A DNA stretch of 64,000 nt from Burkholderiales bacterium (GCA_016703325.1 JADJCH010000003.1:124001-188000), one strand, 5' to 3'; counted from the stretch's first letter, positions 34,435 through 43,471 are shown. A program made the numbers and translations. Notes: a model not told the origin generated them from the sequence alone.

Positions 34435-34458
34435 CGGTTGACGCGGTGCTGACAACCG
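34435..34458. promoter_or_regulatory. Inverted repeat CGGTTG-N12-CAACCG
   Basis: Perfect six-base arms (34435-34440, 34453-34458) lie 45 bases upstream of the Crp/Fnr gene start. It may be an autoregulatory operator. Only sequence symmetry supports it. Confidence 0.3.
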
Positions 34459-34504
34459 CACGACATCTGAGCAGGGGAAAGTCCTGCCCGGGCTGTCCCT
34501 AGGA

Positions 34505-34522
34505 TTGTCGTCAGACCGACAA
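34505..34522. promoter_or_regulatory. Candidate Crp/Fnr-type operator TTGTCG-N6-CGACAA
   Basis: Perfect six-base arms are separated by six bases, the geometry of CRP/FNR family operators. The site lies about 83 bases before the acyl-CoA ligase GTG and 115 bases before the divergent Crp/Fnr gene. It is the only palindrome of this geometry noticed in the intergenic region. Confidence 0.5.
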
Positions 34523-34605
34523 CTGAACGTCAAATTGCTGCGTACGATGCGCTGCAAACACCCTGTGGTCAGGCTTTCATCCTGGCCCGCCCAAGGAGAC
34601 ACGCG

Positions 34606-36555
34606 GTGCAGAACACGACCTTCCCGCGACTGCTGCTGGACCACGCCCGGCGGCGTCCGCAGGCCCCCGCCCTGCGGGAAAAGGAATACGGCATCTGGCA
34701 GACGCTCAACTGGCACGATCTGCTGGAGATGGTGCGCGCCATCGCCGGCGGCTTCGCGGCCGCCGGCCTGCAGGCCGGCCAGCATGTGATCGTCGTGGGC
34801 GACAACCGGCCGCGCCTGAGCGCTTCGATGCTGGCCGCGCAGTGCCTGGGGGCCATTCCCGTGCCGCTGTACCAGGATGCGGTGGCCGCCGAGTTCGTCT
34901 TTCCGCTCAACATGGCCGAGGTGGCCTTTGCGGTGGTGGAGGACCAGGAGCAGGTCGACAAGCTGCTGGAGATCCGCGAGCAGTGCCCGCTGCTGGGCCA
35001 CATCTGGTTCGACGACCCGCGCGGCCTGCGCAAGTACGACGAGCCGGGCCTCGCCGGCCTGGACGCATTGGCGGAACAGGGCCGCGCCTGGTCCCATGCC
35101 CACCCGGAGTTTCTGGAGCAGGCCATCGAGCGCACCGCACCCGGCGATGTGGCGGCGATGTTCTTCACCTCCGGCACCACCGGCAACCCCAAGGGCGTGG
35201 TGCACACCCACCGCTCGCTGATCGACCGGGCCGCCGCCGGCGCCAAGTTCGACAATCTGACCGAGCGCGACGAGGTGCTGGCCTACCTGCCGCCCGCCTG
35301 GATCGGCCAGAACATCTTCAGCTATGCCCAGTGGCTGGCCTGCGGCTACGTGGTGAACTGCCCGGAGTCGGGTGCCACGGTGACGATTGACCTGAAGGAG
35401 ATCGGCCCCACCTACTATTTCGCGCCGCCGCGCATCTTCGAGGGCCTGCTGACCTCGGTGATGATCCGCATGGAGGACGCCAGCCCGCTCAAGCGCCGCA
35501 TGTTCCACGCCTGCATGGACGTGGCCCGACGCGTGGGCCCGGCACGCATGGACGGCAAGCCGATCGGCCTGGTGGACTCGGTCAAGTACGCGCTGGGCAA
35601 CTTCTTCATCTACGGCCCGCTGCGCAACACGCTGGGTTTTTCCCGGGTGCGGGTGGCCTACACCGCCGGTGAGGCGATCGGCCCCGACCTGTTCACCTTC
35701 TACCGCTCCATCGGCATCAACCTCAAGCAGCTCTACGGTTCGACCGAAACCGCCGTGTTCGTCTGCCTGCAGCCCGACCACGAGGTGCGTGCCGACACGG
35801 TGGGTGTGCCGATCGATGGGGTGGAGATCAAGCTCGCCTCCAACGGCGAGATCCTGGTCAAGTCGCCCGGCCTGCTCAAGGAGTACTACAAGAACCCCGC
35901 CGCCACCGCCGAGGTGCTGACCGAAGAGGGCTGGTACCACACCAGCGACGCCGGCTTCATCGACGCCAGCGGGCAGCTCAAGATCATCGACCGGGTCAAG
36001 GACGTGGGCCGCATCCAGGGTGGCGCCAACGACGGCGCGATGTTTGCACCCAAGTACGTGGAGAACAAGCTGAAGTTCTTCCCCCACGTGAAAGAGGCGG
36101 TGGCCTTCGGCGACGGCCGCGAGAAGGTCTGCGCCTTCGTCAACATCGACGTCGAAGCGGTGGGCAACTGGGCCGAGAAGCGCAACCTGCCCTACGCCGG
36201 CTACACCGACCTGGCCGCCAAGCCGCAGGTGCTGGAGCTGATCCGCGAGTGCGTCGAGAAGGTCAATGCCGACCTGGCGCAGGACAGCCTGCTGGCGGGC
36301 AGCCAGGTGAGCCGCTTCCTGGTGCTGCACAAGGAGCTGGACGCCGACGACGGCGAGATGACCCGCACCCGCAAGGTCAAGCGCGGCTTCATCAACGACA
36401 AGTACAAGGTGCTGGTCGATGCGATGTACGAAGGCCGCGCCGAGCAGTTCATCGAAACCGCGGTGAAGTTCGAGGACGGCCGCAGCGGCAGCGTCTCGGC
36501 CACGCTGAAGATCGTCGACGCCAAGACCTTCCCGGCCGTACGGAGCGCTGCATGA
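34606..36555 (+). CDS. AMP-forming acyl-CoA ligase (long-chain type)
   Basis: A 649-residue adenylate-forming enzyme. The P-loop FFTSGTTGNPKGVVHTH lies near residue 185, the A5 motif YGSTETAVF near 380, the A7 motif YHTSDAGFID near 445 and the A8 hinge VKDVGRIQGG. The C-terminal lysine region TRTRKVKRGFINDKY is present. The form is that found as the first gene of Liv-type transporter operons, where it would activate the imported acid to its CoA thioester. The start is GTG with GGAG upstream. It overlaps the ABC ATPase gene by four bases. The true substrate is unknown. Confidence 0.9.
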   Translation: MQNTTFPRLLLDHARRRPQAPALREKEYGIWQTLNWHDLLEMVRAIAGGFAAAGLQAGQHVIVVGDNRPRLSASMLAAQCLGAIPVPLYQDAVAAEFVFPLNMAEVAFAVVEDQEQVDKLLEIREQCPLLGHIWFDDPRGLRKYDEPGLAGLDALAEQGRAWSHAHPEFLEQAIERTAPGDVAAMFFTSGTTGNPKGVVHTHRSLIDRAAAGAKFDNLTERDEVLAYLPPAWIGQNIFSYAQWLACGYVVNCPESGATVTIDLKEIGPTYYFAPPRIFEGLLTSVMIRMEDASPLKRRMFHACMDVARRVGPARMDGKPIGLVDSVKYALGNFFIYGPLRNTLGFSRVRVAYTAGEAIGPDLFTFYRSIGINLKQLYGSTETAVFVCLQPDHEVRADTVGVPIDGVEIKLASNGEILVKSPGLLKEYYKNPAATAEVLTEEGWYHTSDAGFIDASGQLKIIDRVKDVGRIQGGANDGAMFAPKYVENKLKFFPHVKEAVAFGDGREKVCAFVNIDVEAVGNWAEKRNLPYAGYTDLAAKPQVLELIRECVEKVNADLAQDSLLAGSQVSRFLVLHKELDADDGEMTRTRKVKRGFINDKYKVLVDAMYEGRAEQFIETAVKFEDGRSGSVSATLKIVDAKTFPAVRSAA

Positions 36556-37340
36556 GCGAGGACAAGAAGATCGGCGACGTCATCCTCGACGTCCAGAACA
36601 TCAGCCTGCGCTTCGGCGGGGTGAAGGCGCTCACCGACATCAGCTTCAACGTGCGTGAGCACGAGGTGCGCGCCATCATCGGCCCCAACGGCGCCGGCAA
36701 GAGCTCGATGCTCAACTGCATCAACGGGGTCTACACCCCGCAGGAAGGCAAGATCACCTTCCGCGGCCAGACCTTCAGCCACATGAACAGCCGCCAGGTC
36801 GCGGAGATGGGGGTGGCCCGCACCTTCCAGAACCTGGCGCTGTTCAAGGGCATGAGCGTGATCGACAACATCATGACCGGGCGCAACCTGAAGATGAAGA
36901 CCAACATCTTCCAGCAGGCGCTGCGCTGGGGTGCGGGCGCCCGGGAGGAGTCGGAGCACCGCGCCTTCGTCGAACACATCATCGACTTCCTGGAGATCCA
37001 GGCCTTCCGCAAGACACCGGTGGGCCGCCTGCCCTACGGCCTGCAAAAGCGCGTCGACCTGGGCCGCGCACTGGCCATGGAGCCGCAGGTGCTGCTGCTG
37101 GACGAACCGATGGCCGGCATGAACGTCGAGGAGAAGCAGGACATGTGTCGCTTCATCCTCGACGTGAATGACGAGTTCGGCACCACGATCGTGCTGATCG
37201 AACACGACATGGGCGTGGTGATGGACATCTCCGACCGCGTCGTGGTGCTGGACTACGGCAAGAAGATCGGTGACGGCACCCCCGACGAGGTGCGCAGCAA
37301 CGAGGAGGTCATCAAGGCCTACCTCGGCACCAGCCACTGA
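36552..37340 (+). CDS. Liv-type ABC transporter ATP-binding protein (LivG family)
   Basis: A 262-residue ATPase with Walker A GPNGAGKSS, Q-loop in ARTFQNLALF, a degenerate signature LPYGLQKRVDLGRAL in place of LSGGQ, and Walker B VLLLDEPMAG. The C-terminal tail EVIKAYLG is typical of LivG homologues. It overlaps the acyl-CoA ligase stop by four bases, and the permease gene follows after 15 bases. The signature variant YGLQKRVDLGRAL is normal for this subfamily. Confidence 0.93.
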   Translation: MSEDKKIGDVILDVQNISLRFGGVKALTDISFNVREHEVRAIIGPNGAGKSSMLNCINGVYTPQEGKITFRGQTFSHMNSRQVAEMGVARTFQNLALFKGMSVIDNIMTGRNLKMKTNIFQQALRWGAGAREESEHRAFVEHIIDFLEIQAFRKTPVGRLPYGLQKRVDLGRALAMEPQVLLLDEPMAGMNVEEKQDMCRFILDVNDEFGTTIVLIEHDMGVVMDISDRVVVLDYGKKIGDGTPDEVRSNEEVIKAYLGTSH

Positions 37341-37355
37341 GCACGGGAGACTGTG

Positions 37356-38284
37356 ATGGGATTCTTTCTGGAAGCGCTGATCGGTGGCCTGATGACGGGC
37401 ATGCTGTACGCGCTGGTGGCACTGGGTTTTGTGCTGATCTTCAAGGCCAGCGGGGTGTTCAACTTTGCGCAGGGCGCCATGGTGCTGTTCGCGGCGCTGG
37501 CGATGGCCCGCTTTGCCGAATGGATCCCCAATACGCCGGCCTGGACAACAAGGTGCTGGTCAACCTGCTGGCCTTTGTCGGCGCCATGGGCGTGATGATC
37601 GCCGTGGCCTGGCTGATCGAGCGCCTGGTGCTGGGCAAGCTGGTCAACCAGGAGGGCATCACGCTGCTGATGGCCACGCTGGGCATCACCTACTTCCTGG
37701 ACGGCTTCGGCCAGACGGTGTTCGGATCGGACATCTACAAGATCGACATCGGCCTGCCCAAGGACCCGATGTTCCTGCTGGAGAGCACCTTCCAGGGCGG
37801 CGTCCTGGTGAACCAGGAGGACCTGTTCGCTGCAGTGATCGCAGCCGCTCTCGTGGCGGTGCTGGCGGCCTTCTTCCAGTACACCGGCACCGGCCGGGCG
37901 CTGCGTGCGGTGGCCGACGACCACCAGGCCGCGCAGAGCATCGGCATCCCGCTCAACCGCATCTGGGTGATCGTCTGGAGCGTGGCCGGTTTCGCGGCGC
38001 TGGTGGCCGGCATCATCTGGGGCAGCAAGCTGGGCGTGCAGTTCTCGCTCAGCCAGGTGGCGCTCAAGGCCCTGCCGGTGGTGATCCTGGGCGGGCTGAC
38101 CTCGGTGCCCGGCGCCATCATCGGCGGGCTGATCATCGGCGTGGGTGAGAAGCTCAGCGAGGTCTACATCGGCCCCTTCTTCGGCGGCGGCATCGAGATC
38201 TGGTTTGCCTACGCACTCGCCCTCGTCTTCCTGCTCGTGCGCCCTCAGGGGCTCTTCGGCGAGAAGATTATCGACCGCGTCTGA
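37356..38284 (+). CDS. Liv-type ABC transporter permease (LivH family), frame broken at a C run
   Basis: The restored permease is about 309 aa with eight or so membrane helices. The first part (MGFFLEALIGGLMTGMLYAL ... RFAEWIP) and the second (QYAGLDNKVLVNLLAF ... LFGEKIIDRV) lie in different frames. Adding one C to the C4 run at about 37527-37531 gives TGG ATC CCC CAA TAC and a continuous protein. The total length of 929 bases is one short of a multiple of three. The permease motif GIPLNRIWVIVWSVAGFAALVAG is intact. A base-calling error is the simplest cause, because all other operon genes are whole. Confidence 0.9.
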
Positions 38285-38311
38285 ACTGACAAGAACAACG
38301 AGGAGAACCCC

Positions 38312-39370
38312 ATGCTCTACCGTGAGAACGGCCAGTTCAAGACCAGCTACCAGGCCGACCAGCAGATCTTCCCGATCACGCAGGATCGGGTGCTGATCCT
38401 GGCGCTGGTCGCTGCGGCCTTCGTGCTCGTGCCGATGCTGGCCAGCGAGTACTTCTTCCGCGCCATCCTGATCCCCTTCCTGATCCTGTCGCTGGCGGCC
38501 ATCGGGTTGAACATCCTGGTGGGCTACTGCGGCCAGATCTCGCTGGGCACCGGCGGCTTCATGGCGGTGGGCGCCTACGCGGCCTACAACCTGCTGGTGC
38601 GCATCGACGGCATGCCGGTGGTGCTGGCCATCCTGCTGGGGGGGGTGTTCTCGATGGCCATCGGGGTGATCTTCGGCATCCCCTCGCTGCGCATCAAGGG
38701 GCTGTACCTGGCGGTGTCGACGCTGGCGGCGCAGTTCTTCTGCGACTGGGCCTTCCTGCGCATCCAGTGGCTGACCAACAACTCCTCTTCCGGCTCGGTG
38801 AGCGTGGGCGAGATCAACGTCTTCGGCTGGGTGGTCAACACCCCAGCGGAAAAGTACCTGTTCTGCCTCGTCTTCGTGGTGGTCTTTGCCCTGCTGGCCA
38901 AGAACCTGGTACGCAGCCACATCGGCCGGGAATGGATGGCCATGCGCGACATGGACGTCGCTGCCTCGGTGATCGGCATCCGCCCGGTCTACGCCAAGCT
39001 CACCGCCTTTGCGGTCAGCAGCTTCATCGTCGGCGTGGCCGGCGCGCTCTGGGCCTTCGTGCACCTGGGCTCCTGGGAACCGGCTGCCTTCAACCTCAAC
39101 CGCTCGTTCGACCTGCTGTTCATGGTCATCATCGGCGGCCTGGGTTCGATCATGGGCAGCTTCTTCGGCGCCGCCTTCATCGTGGTGCTGCCGATCGCGC
39201 TGGACATCCTGGGCGTGGCGGTGGGTTTCGACACCGCCACCGCAGCGCACCTGACCTTCATGATCTTCGGCGCCCTGATCGTGTTCTTCCTGATCGTCGA
39301 ACCCCACGGCCTGGCCAAACTCTGGTCCATCGGCAAGGAAAAGCTGCGCCTGTGGCCCTTCCCGCATTGA
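38312..39370 (+). CDS. Liv-type ABC transporter permease (LivM family)
   Basis: A 352-residue permease. After a 27-residue cytoplasmic start there are about nine membrane segments, with the LivM hallmark LNILVGYCGQISLGTGGFMAVGAYAA and the EAA-like loop VIGIRPVYAKLTAFAVSSFIVGVAGALWAF. It follows the LivH-type gene by 27 bases with an AGGAG site before the ATG. A dispersed repeat lies just after its stop and before the binding protein gene. Confidence 0.94.
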   Translation: MLYRENGQFKTSYQADQQIFPITQDRVLILALVAAAFVLVPMLASEYFFRAILIPFLILSLAAIGLNILVGYCGQISLGTGGFMAVGAYAAYNLLVRIDGMPVVLAILLGGVFSMAIGVIFGIPSLRIKGLYLAVSTLAAQFFCDWAFLRIQWLTNNSSSGSVSVGEINVFGWVVNTPAEKYLFCLVFVVVFALLAKNLVRSHIGREWMAMRDMDVAASVIGIRPVYAKLTAFAVSSFIVGVAGALWAFVHLGSWEPAAFNLNRSFDLLFMVIIGGLGSIMGSFFGAAFIVVLPIALDILGVAVGFDTATAAHLTFMIFGALIVFFLIVEPHGLAKLWSIGKEKLRLWPFPH

Positions 39371-39377
39371 TTTGGCC

Positions 39378-39445
39378 CACCCCGCAGCGCCGCGGCTCCC
39401 CCGGGGCGCCCCAGGGACCGGCAGCCGGTCCGCGGCGCTGGCTCG
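39378..39445. repeat. Dispersed intergenic repeat, copy 2 (after the LivM-type gene)
   Basis: A diverged unit with a CCCCCGGGG core near 39397-39405 and an end resembling GGACCGGCAGCCGGTCCGCGGCG. It sits between two genes of one operon and may attenuate or stabilise the transcript. The GGACCGGCAGCCGGTCC part is itself a palindrome. Confidence 0.65.
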
Positions 39446-39485
39446 ACCCGGCCCTTCACCCCCCGTCCACACCCTGGAGGCAACC

Positions 39486-40820
39486 ATGAAGCTGAAACAC
39501 ATCGCCACCGCTGCTGCCGTCTGTGCAGCCGGTCTGGCCAGCCTGGCCACCGCGCCGAGCGCCTTCGCTCAGGCGAAGGAGCAGTTCTTCCCGGTGCTGG
39601 TGTACCGCACCGGCGCCTACGCTCCCAACGGCGTGCCCTTCGCCAACGGCTATGTGGACTACCTGAAGTACGTCAATGCCAAGGGCGGCATGAACGGCGT
39701 GAAGATCAGCTTCGAGGAGTGCGAGACCGGCTACGCCACCGACAAGGGCGTGGAGTGCTACGAGCGCCTGAAGGGCAAGGGCGCCACGGTGTTCCAGCCG
39801 CTGTCCACCGGCATCACCTTCGCCCTGACCGAGAAGGCCCCCACCGACAAGATCCCGCTGATCACCGCCGGTTATGGCCGCGCCGACTCGGCCGATGGCC
39901 TGGCCTTCAAGTGGAACTTCCCGCTGCTGGGCAGCTACTGGACCGCTGCGGACATCCTGGTGCAGCACATCGCCAAGAAGGAAGGCGGCGCCGCCAACCT
40001 CAAGGGCAAGAAGATCGCCCTGGTCTACCACGACAGTCCCTTCGGCAAGGAGCCGATCGCCCTGCTGCAGGAACGCTCCAAGATGCACGGCTTCGACCTG
40101 CAGTTGCTGCCGGTGGCCCATCCCGGCGTGGAACAGAAGGCCACCTGGCTGCAGATTCGTCAGAACCGTCCGGACTATGTCTTCCTGTGGGGCTGGGGCG
40201 TGATGAACTCGGCCGCACTGAAGGAAGCGGTGGCGACCGGCTTCCCGCGCGAGAAGATGTACGGCGTGTGGTGGTCGGGTGCAGAACCTGACGTGAAGGA
40301 CGTGGGCGCCAATGCCAAGGGCTACAACGCGCTGGCGATGCAGCATGGTGCCGAGCCCAACTCCAAGATCGTGCAGGACATCCTGAAGGAAGTGCACGGC
40401 AAGGGTCAGGGCACCGGGCCGAAGGATGAAGTCGGCCAGGTGCTCTACATGCGCGGCATGATCTCTTCGATGATGGCGGTCGAAGGCGTCAAACGCGCCC
40501 AGGAGAAGTTCGGCAAGGGCAAGGTCATGACCGGCGAGCAGGTGCGCTGGGGCCTGGAGAACCTGGCACTGGACCAGAAGAAGCTTGACACGCTGGGCTT
40601 CGCCGGCGTGATGCGTCCGGTGTCCACCTCCTGTGCCGATCACCTGGGCGCCAGCTGGGCCCGCCTGCACACCTGGGACGGTGCCAAGTGGAGCTTCTCG
40701 TCGTCCGACTGGTACGAGGCCGACAACTCGATCCTGAAGCCGCTGGTCAAGGCCTCGGCCGACAAGTACCTGGCCGAGAAGAAGCTGCAGCGCCGCGAAA
40801 ACGCCGACTGCAGCTCCTGA
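39486..40820 (+). CDS. Liv-type ABC transporter substrate-binding protein
   Basis: A 444-residue periplasmic binding protein. Signal peptide to APSAFAQA; the body reads FFPVLVYRTGAYAPNGVPFANGYVDYLKYVNAKGG, typical of the branched of LivK-like proteins found with acyl-CoA ligases, rather than amino-acid binders. A possible disulfide lies in EECETGYATDKGVECYE. GGAGG precedes the ATG by 5 bases. The ligand is probably an organic or aromatic acid, judged only from the neighbouring CoA ligases. Confidence 0.92.
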   Translation: MKLKHIATAAAVCAAGLASLATAPSAFAQAKEQFFPVLVYRTGAYAPNGVPFANGYVDYLKYVNAKGGMNGVKISFEECETGYATDKGVECYERLKGKGATVFQPLSTGITFALTEKAPTDKIPLITAGYGRADSADGLAFKWNFPLLGSYWTAADILVQHIAKKEGGAANLKGKKIALVYHDSPFGKEPIALLQERSKMHGFDLQLLPVAHPGVEQKATWLQIRQNRPDYVFLWGWGVMNSAALKEAVATGFPREKMYGVWWSGAEPDVKDVGANAKGYNALAMQHGAEPNSKIVQDILKEVHGKGQGTGPKDEVGQVLYMRGMISSMMAVEGVKRAQEKFGKGKVMTGEQVRWGLENLALDQKKLDTLGFAGVMRPVSTSCADHLGASWARLHTWDGAKWSFSSSDWYEADNSILKPLVKASADKYLAEKKLQRRENADCSS

Positions 40821-40981
40821 TCGCCGGAAGCCTGGGCCGGCCCGACGGTCCTGAAGCACCCGGGCGCACGCCGGGCACCCCTGCGGCGAGCCAGACCGCG
40901 GCGCCTTGCCCCAAGACGAGGCCGTCCCAGGCCGCGCTGCGGTGCGGTCCCAAAGACCACAGATCCTAAGAGGACTCCGCC

Positions 40982-41788
40982 ATGAGTGATGTGCTTCTCA
41001 ACGTCAACGGCATCGAGGTCATCTACAACCACGTCATCCTGGTGCTCAAGGGCGTGAGCCTGCAGGTGCCCGAGGGCAAGGTGGTCGCCCTGCTGGGCGG
41101 CAACGGCGCGGGCAAGACCACCACGCTGCGCGCGGTCAGCAACCTGCTGGCGGGCGAACGCGGCGACGTGACCAAGGGCAGCATCGAGTTGCGCGGCGAG
41201 CGCATCGAGAAGCTCAGCACCTCCGACATGGTGGAGCGCGGCGTGGTGCAGGTGATGGAGGGGCGCCACTGTTTTGCCCACCTCACCATCGAAGAGAACC
41301 TGATGACCGGTGCCTACACCCGCCGCGACGGCAAGGCGGCGGTGGCGCAAACGCTGGAGAAGGTCTACAACTACTTTCCGCGCCTGAAGACCCGCCGCAC
41401 CAGCCAGGCCGCCTACACCTCCGGTGGCGAACAGCAGATGTGCGCCATCGGCCGCGCACTGATGTGCAACCCGAAGATGGTGCTGCTGGACGAACCGTCG
41501 ATGGGCCTGGCGCCGCAGATCGTGGAAGAGGTGTTCGAGATCGTGAAGGACCTCAACACCAAGGAGAAGGTCACCTTCCTGCTGGCCGAGCAGAACACCA
41601 ACATCGCGCTGCGTTACTCCGACTACGGCTACATCCTGGAGAACGGCCGCATCGTGATGGACGGCGAAGCCAAGGCCCTGCGGGAGAACGAGGACGTCAA
41701 GGAGTTCTACCTTGGCGTAGGCGGCGGGGACCGCAAGAGCTTCAAGGACGTGAAGTCCTACAAGCGCCGCAAGCGGTGGCTGGCCTGA
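40982..41788 (+). CDS. Liv-type ABC transporter ATP-binding protein (LivF family)
   Basis: A 268-residue ATPase with Walker A GGNGAGKTTT, Q-loop in VVQVMEGRHCFAHLTIEENL, signature SGGEQQMCAIGRAL and Walker B MVLLDEPSMGL. It is the second ATPase of the transporter. The upstream 161 bases hold no gene. Its C-terminus has a longer basic tail (KSYKRRKRWLA) than E. coli LivF. A dispersed repeat follows the stop codon. Confidence 0.94.
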   Translation: MSDVLLNVNGIEVIYNHVILVLKGVSLQVPEGKVVALLGGNGAGKTTTLRAVSNLLAGERGDVTKGSIELRGERIEKLSTSDMVERGVVQVMEGRHCFAHLTIEENLMTGAYTRRDGKAAVAQTLEKVYNYFPRLKTRRTSQAAYTSGGEQQMCAIGRALMCNPKMVLLDEPSMGLAPQIVEEVFEIVKDLNTKEKVTFLLAEQNTNIALRYSDYGYILENGRIVMDGEAKALRENEDVKEFYLGVGGGDRKSFKDVKSYKRRKRWLA

Positions 41789-41792
41789 CGGC

Positions 41793-41876
41793 TCCCCCCC
41801 CGTTGCGCGTGACCGCGCTCCCCCTCAGGGGGCGCCCCCAGCGGACCGGCAAAGCCGGATCCGCGGCGGCGGCTGG
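41793..41876. repeat. Dispersed intergenic repeat, copy 3 (after the LivF-type gene)
   Basis: Closely related to the copy at 26554: both have a CCCCCCGTTGCG start, a CCCCCTC-AGGGGG hairpin, a GCGGACCGGC segment and an AGCCGGATCCGCGGC end. It fills the gap between the LivF-type gene and the next small gene. Confidence 0.85.
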
Positions 41877-41904
41877 ATGAATGCAGCTCTCCTTGGAGCC
41901 ATCG

Positions 41905-42207
41905 ATGTCAGAAGAATGGGGATTTGCGCCGCCGCCGTTCAAACCCGACGAGGCGCTGCAGCGGCTGCGGCGCGATCTGCGCGAGGCGGGGTTGACCGAG
42001 CGTGAAGGGCGTTTCGAGCGGCGCGGCTCGGTGATTGCGCGCACAGCGGTCGTCGCCGAGACCATCGAGGCGGCGGTCGTGAAAAAACCATCCCGAGGTT
42101 CGCCGCAGTGGCAGCCCGGCAAGACCTTGAAGTCCGGCGCCGATGTGCGGGATTTTGTGAACCACCTGAAGAAACAACTCAGCGCCTGGAGCGATGACGA
42201 TGAGTGA
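41905..42207 (+). CDS. Conserved small hypothetical protein in the CoA ligase operon
   Basis: About 100 aa, charged and mostly helical, with no signal peptide or membrane segment. It starts MSEEWGFAPPPFKPDEALQR and ends in an acidic SAWSDDDE tail. I do not recognise a named family. It overlaps the following CoA ligase gene by 14 bases, which argues that it is a real, cotranslated gene. The ATG at 41905 is preferred because GGAG lies upstream; an in-frame ATG at 41881 overlaps the repeat. It may be an accessory to the ligase. Confidence 0.7.
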   Translation: MSEEWGFAPPPFKPDEALQRLRRDLREAGLTEREGRFERRGSVIARTAVVAETIEAAVVKKPSRGSPQWQPGKTLKSGADVRDFVNHLKKQLSAWSDDDE

Positions 42208-43471
42208 GACGACGCCCCTGGATGCGCTGGAGACGCGCACCCCCGCCGAACGCGAAGCCGCGCTGCTGGCTGCACTGCCGGCGCAGATTGCGCATGCGCA
42301 GGCCGCCACGGCCGCTTTTGCACAGATCCTGGCCGGCATCGACGCCACCGCCATCACCAGCCGTGCGGCCCTGGCCAGCCTGCCGGTGACACGCAAGGGC
42401 GAGCTGCTGGAGCGCCAGAAGGCAAGGCGCGCAGAGGACGCGATGGGCGGCTTCGCGGCGATTGGCTGGCGTGGCCAGCTCGCCACGCGCGGTGCGCGGC
42501 GGGTGTTCCAGTCGCCCGGCCCGATCTACGAGCCCGAGGGCAGCGGCAGCGACTACTGGAGGCTGGCCCGGGCGATGCGCGCCGCCGGTTTCCAGGCCGA
42601 CGAGCTGATCCACAACAGCTTCAGCTACCACCTGACGCCCGCCGGTTCGATGATGGAGACCGCCGCCCACGCGCTGGGTTGCGCGGTGTTTCCGGGCGGC
42701 GTGGGCAACACCGAGCTGCAGCTTCAGGCCATTGCCGAGCTGCGGCCGCAGGGTTATGCCGGCACGCCCAGCTTCCTGAAGATCCTGGTCGAGAAGGCCG
42801 CCGAGACGGGTGCCGACATCTCCAGCATCTCCAAGGCGCTGGTCAGCGGCGAGGCCTTCCCGCCGTCGCTGCGCGACTGGCTGGGTGAGCGCGGCATCCA
42901 AGGCTTCCAGTGCTACGCCACCGCCGACCTGGGCCTGATCGCCTACGAGACCGCCGCGCGCGAAGGCCTGGTGATCGACGAAGGGGTGATCGTCGAGATC
43001 GTGCGCCCCGGCACCGGCGATCCGGTCCCGGAAGGGGAAGTCGGCGAGGTGGTCGTGACCACATTCAATGCGGACTATCCGCTGATCCGCTTTGGCACCG
43101 GTGACCTGTCGGCGCTCCTGCCGGGCCCCTGCCCCACGGGCCGGACCGCGCCTCGCATCCGCGGCTGGCTGGGCCGCGCCGACCAGACCACCAAGGTGCG
43201 CGGCATGTTCGTGCACCCCTCCCAGGTGGCCGAGGTGCTGCGCCGCCACCCCGCGGCCGGGCGCGGCCGGCTGGTGGTGGAAGGCGAGATGGCCAGCGAC
43301 CGCATGAGCCTGTGGGTTGAAGCCGCGCCAGACGCACCCGCCGGCCTGGCCGAAGCCATCGCCGGCTCGGTGCGCGACGTGACCAAGTTGCGGGCCGAGG
43401 TCCAGATCGTTGCGCCGGGCAGCCTGCCCAACGACGGCAAAGTCATCTCCGACCAGCGCAGCCTGGCCTGA
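42194..43471 (+). CDS. Phenylacetate-CoA ligase-like AMP-forming enzyme
   Basis: A 425-residue PaaK-like adenylate-forming protein. The core segments FNSFSYHLTPAGSMMETAAHALG (here HNSFSYHL), YAGTPSFLKILVEKA and GWLGRADQTTKVRGMFVHPSQV match the PaaK family, with the C-terminal domain starting near residue 330. The usual Gly/Ser P-loop SSGTTG is replaced by FQSPGPIYEPEG, a variant seen in PaaK-like paralogues. PaaK makes phenylacetyl-CoA; here the substrate could be another aromatic acid. Two adjacent ATGs (42194 and 42200) are possible starts. Confidence 0.85.
   Translation: MTMSETTPLDALETRTPAEREAALLAALPAQIAHAQAATAAFAQILAGIDATAITSRAALASLPVTRKGELLERQKARRAEDAMGGFAAIGWRGQLATRGARRVFQSPGPIYEPEGSGSDYWRLARAMRAAGFQADELIHNSFSYHLTPAGSMMETAAHALGCAVFPGGVGNTELQLQAIAELRPQGYAGTPSFLKILVEKAAETGADISSISKALVSGEAFPPSLRDWLGERGIQGFQCYATADLGLIAYETAAREGLVIDEGVIVEIVRPGTGDPVPEGEVGEVVVTTFNADYPLIRFGTGDLSALLPGPCPTGRTAPRIRGWLGRADQTTKVRGMFVHPSQVAEVLRRHPAAGRGRLVVEGEMASDRMSLWVEAAPDAPAGLAEAIAGSVRDVTKLRAEVQIVAPGSLPNDGKVISDQRSLA

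Noticed and set aside
37319..39550. Long open frame of about 740 codons on the minus strand
   Set aside because: It is antisense to the Liv-type permease genes, has His/Gln/Asp-rich composition typical of shadow frames in GC-rich DNA, and shows no family motif.
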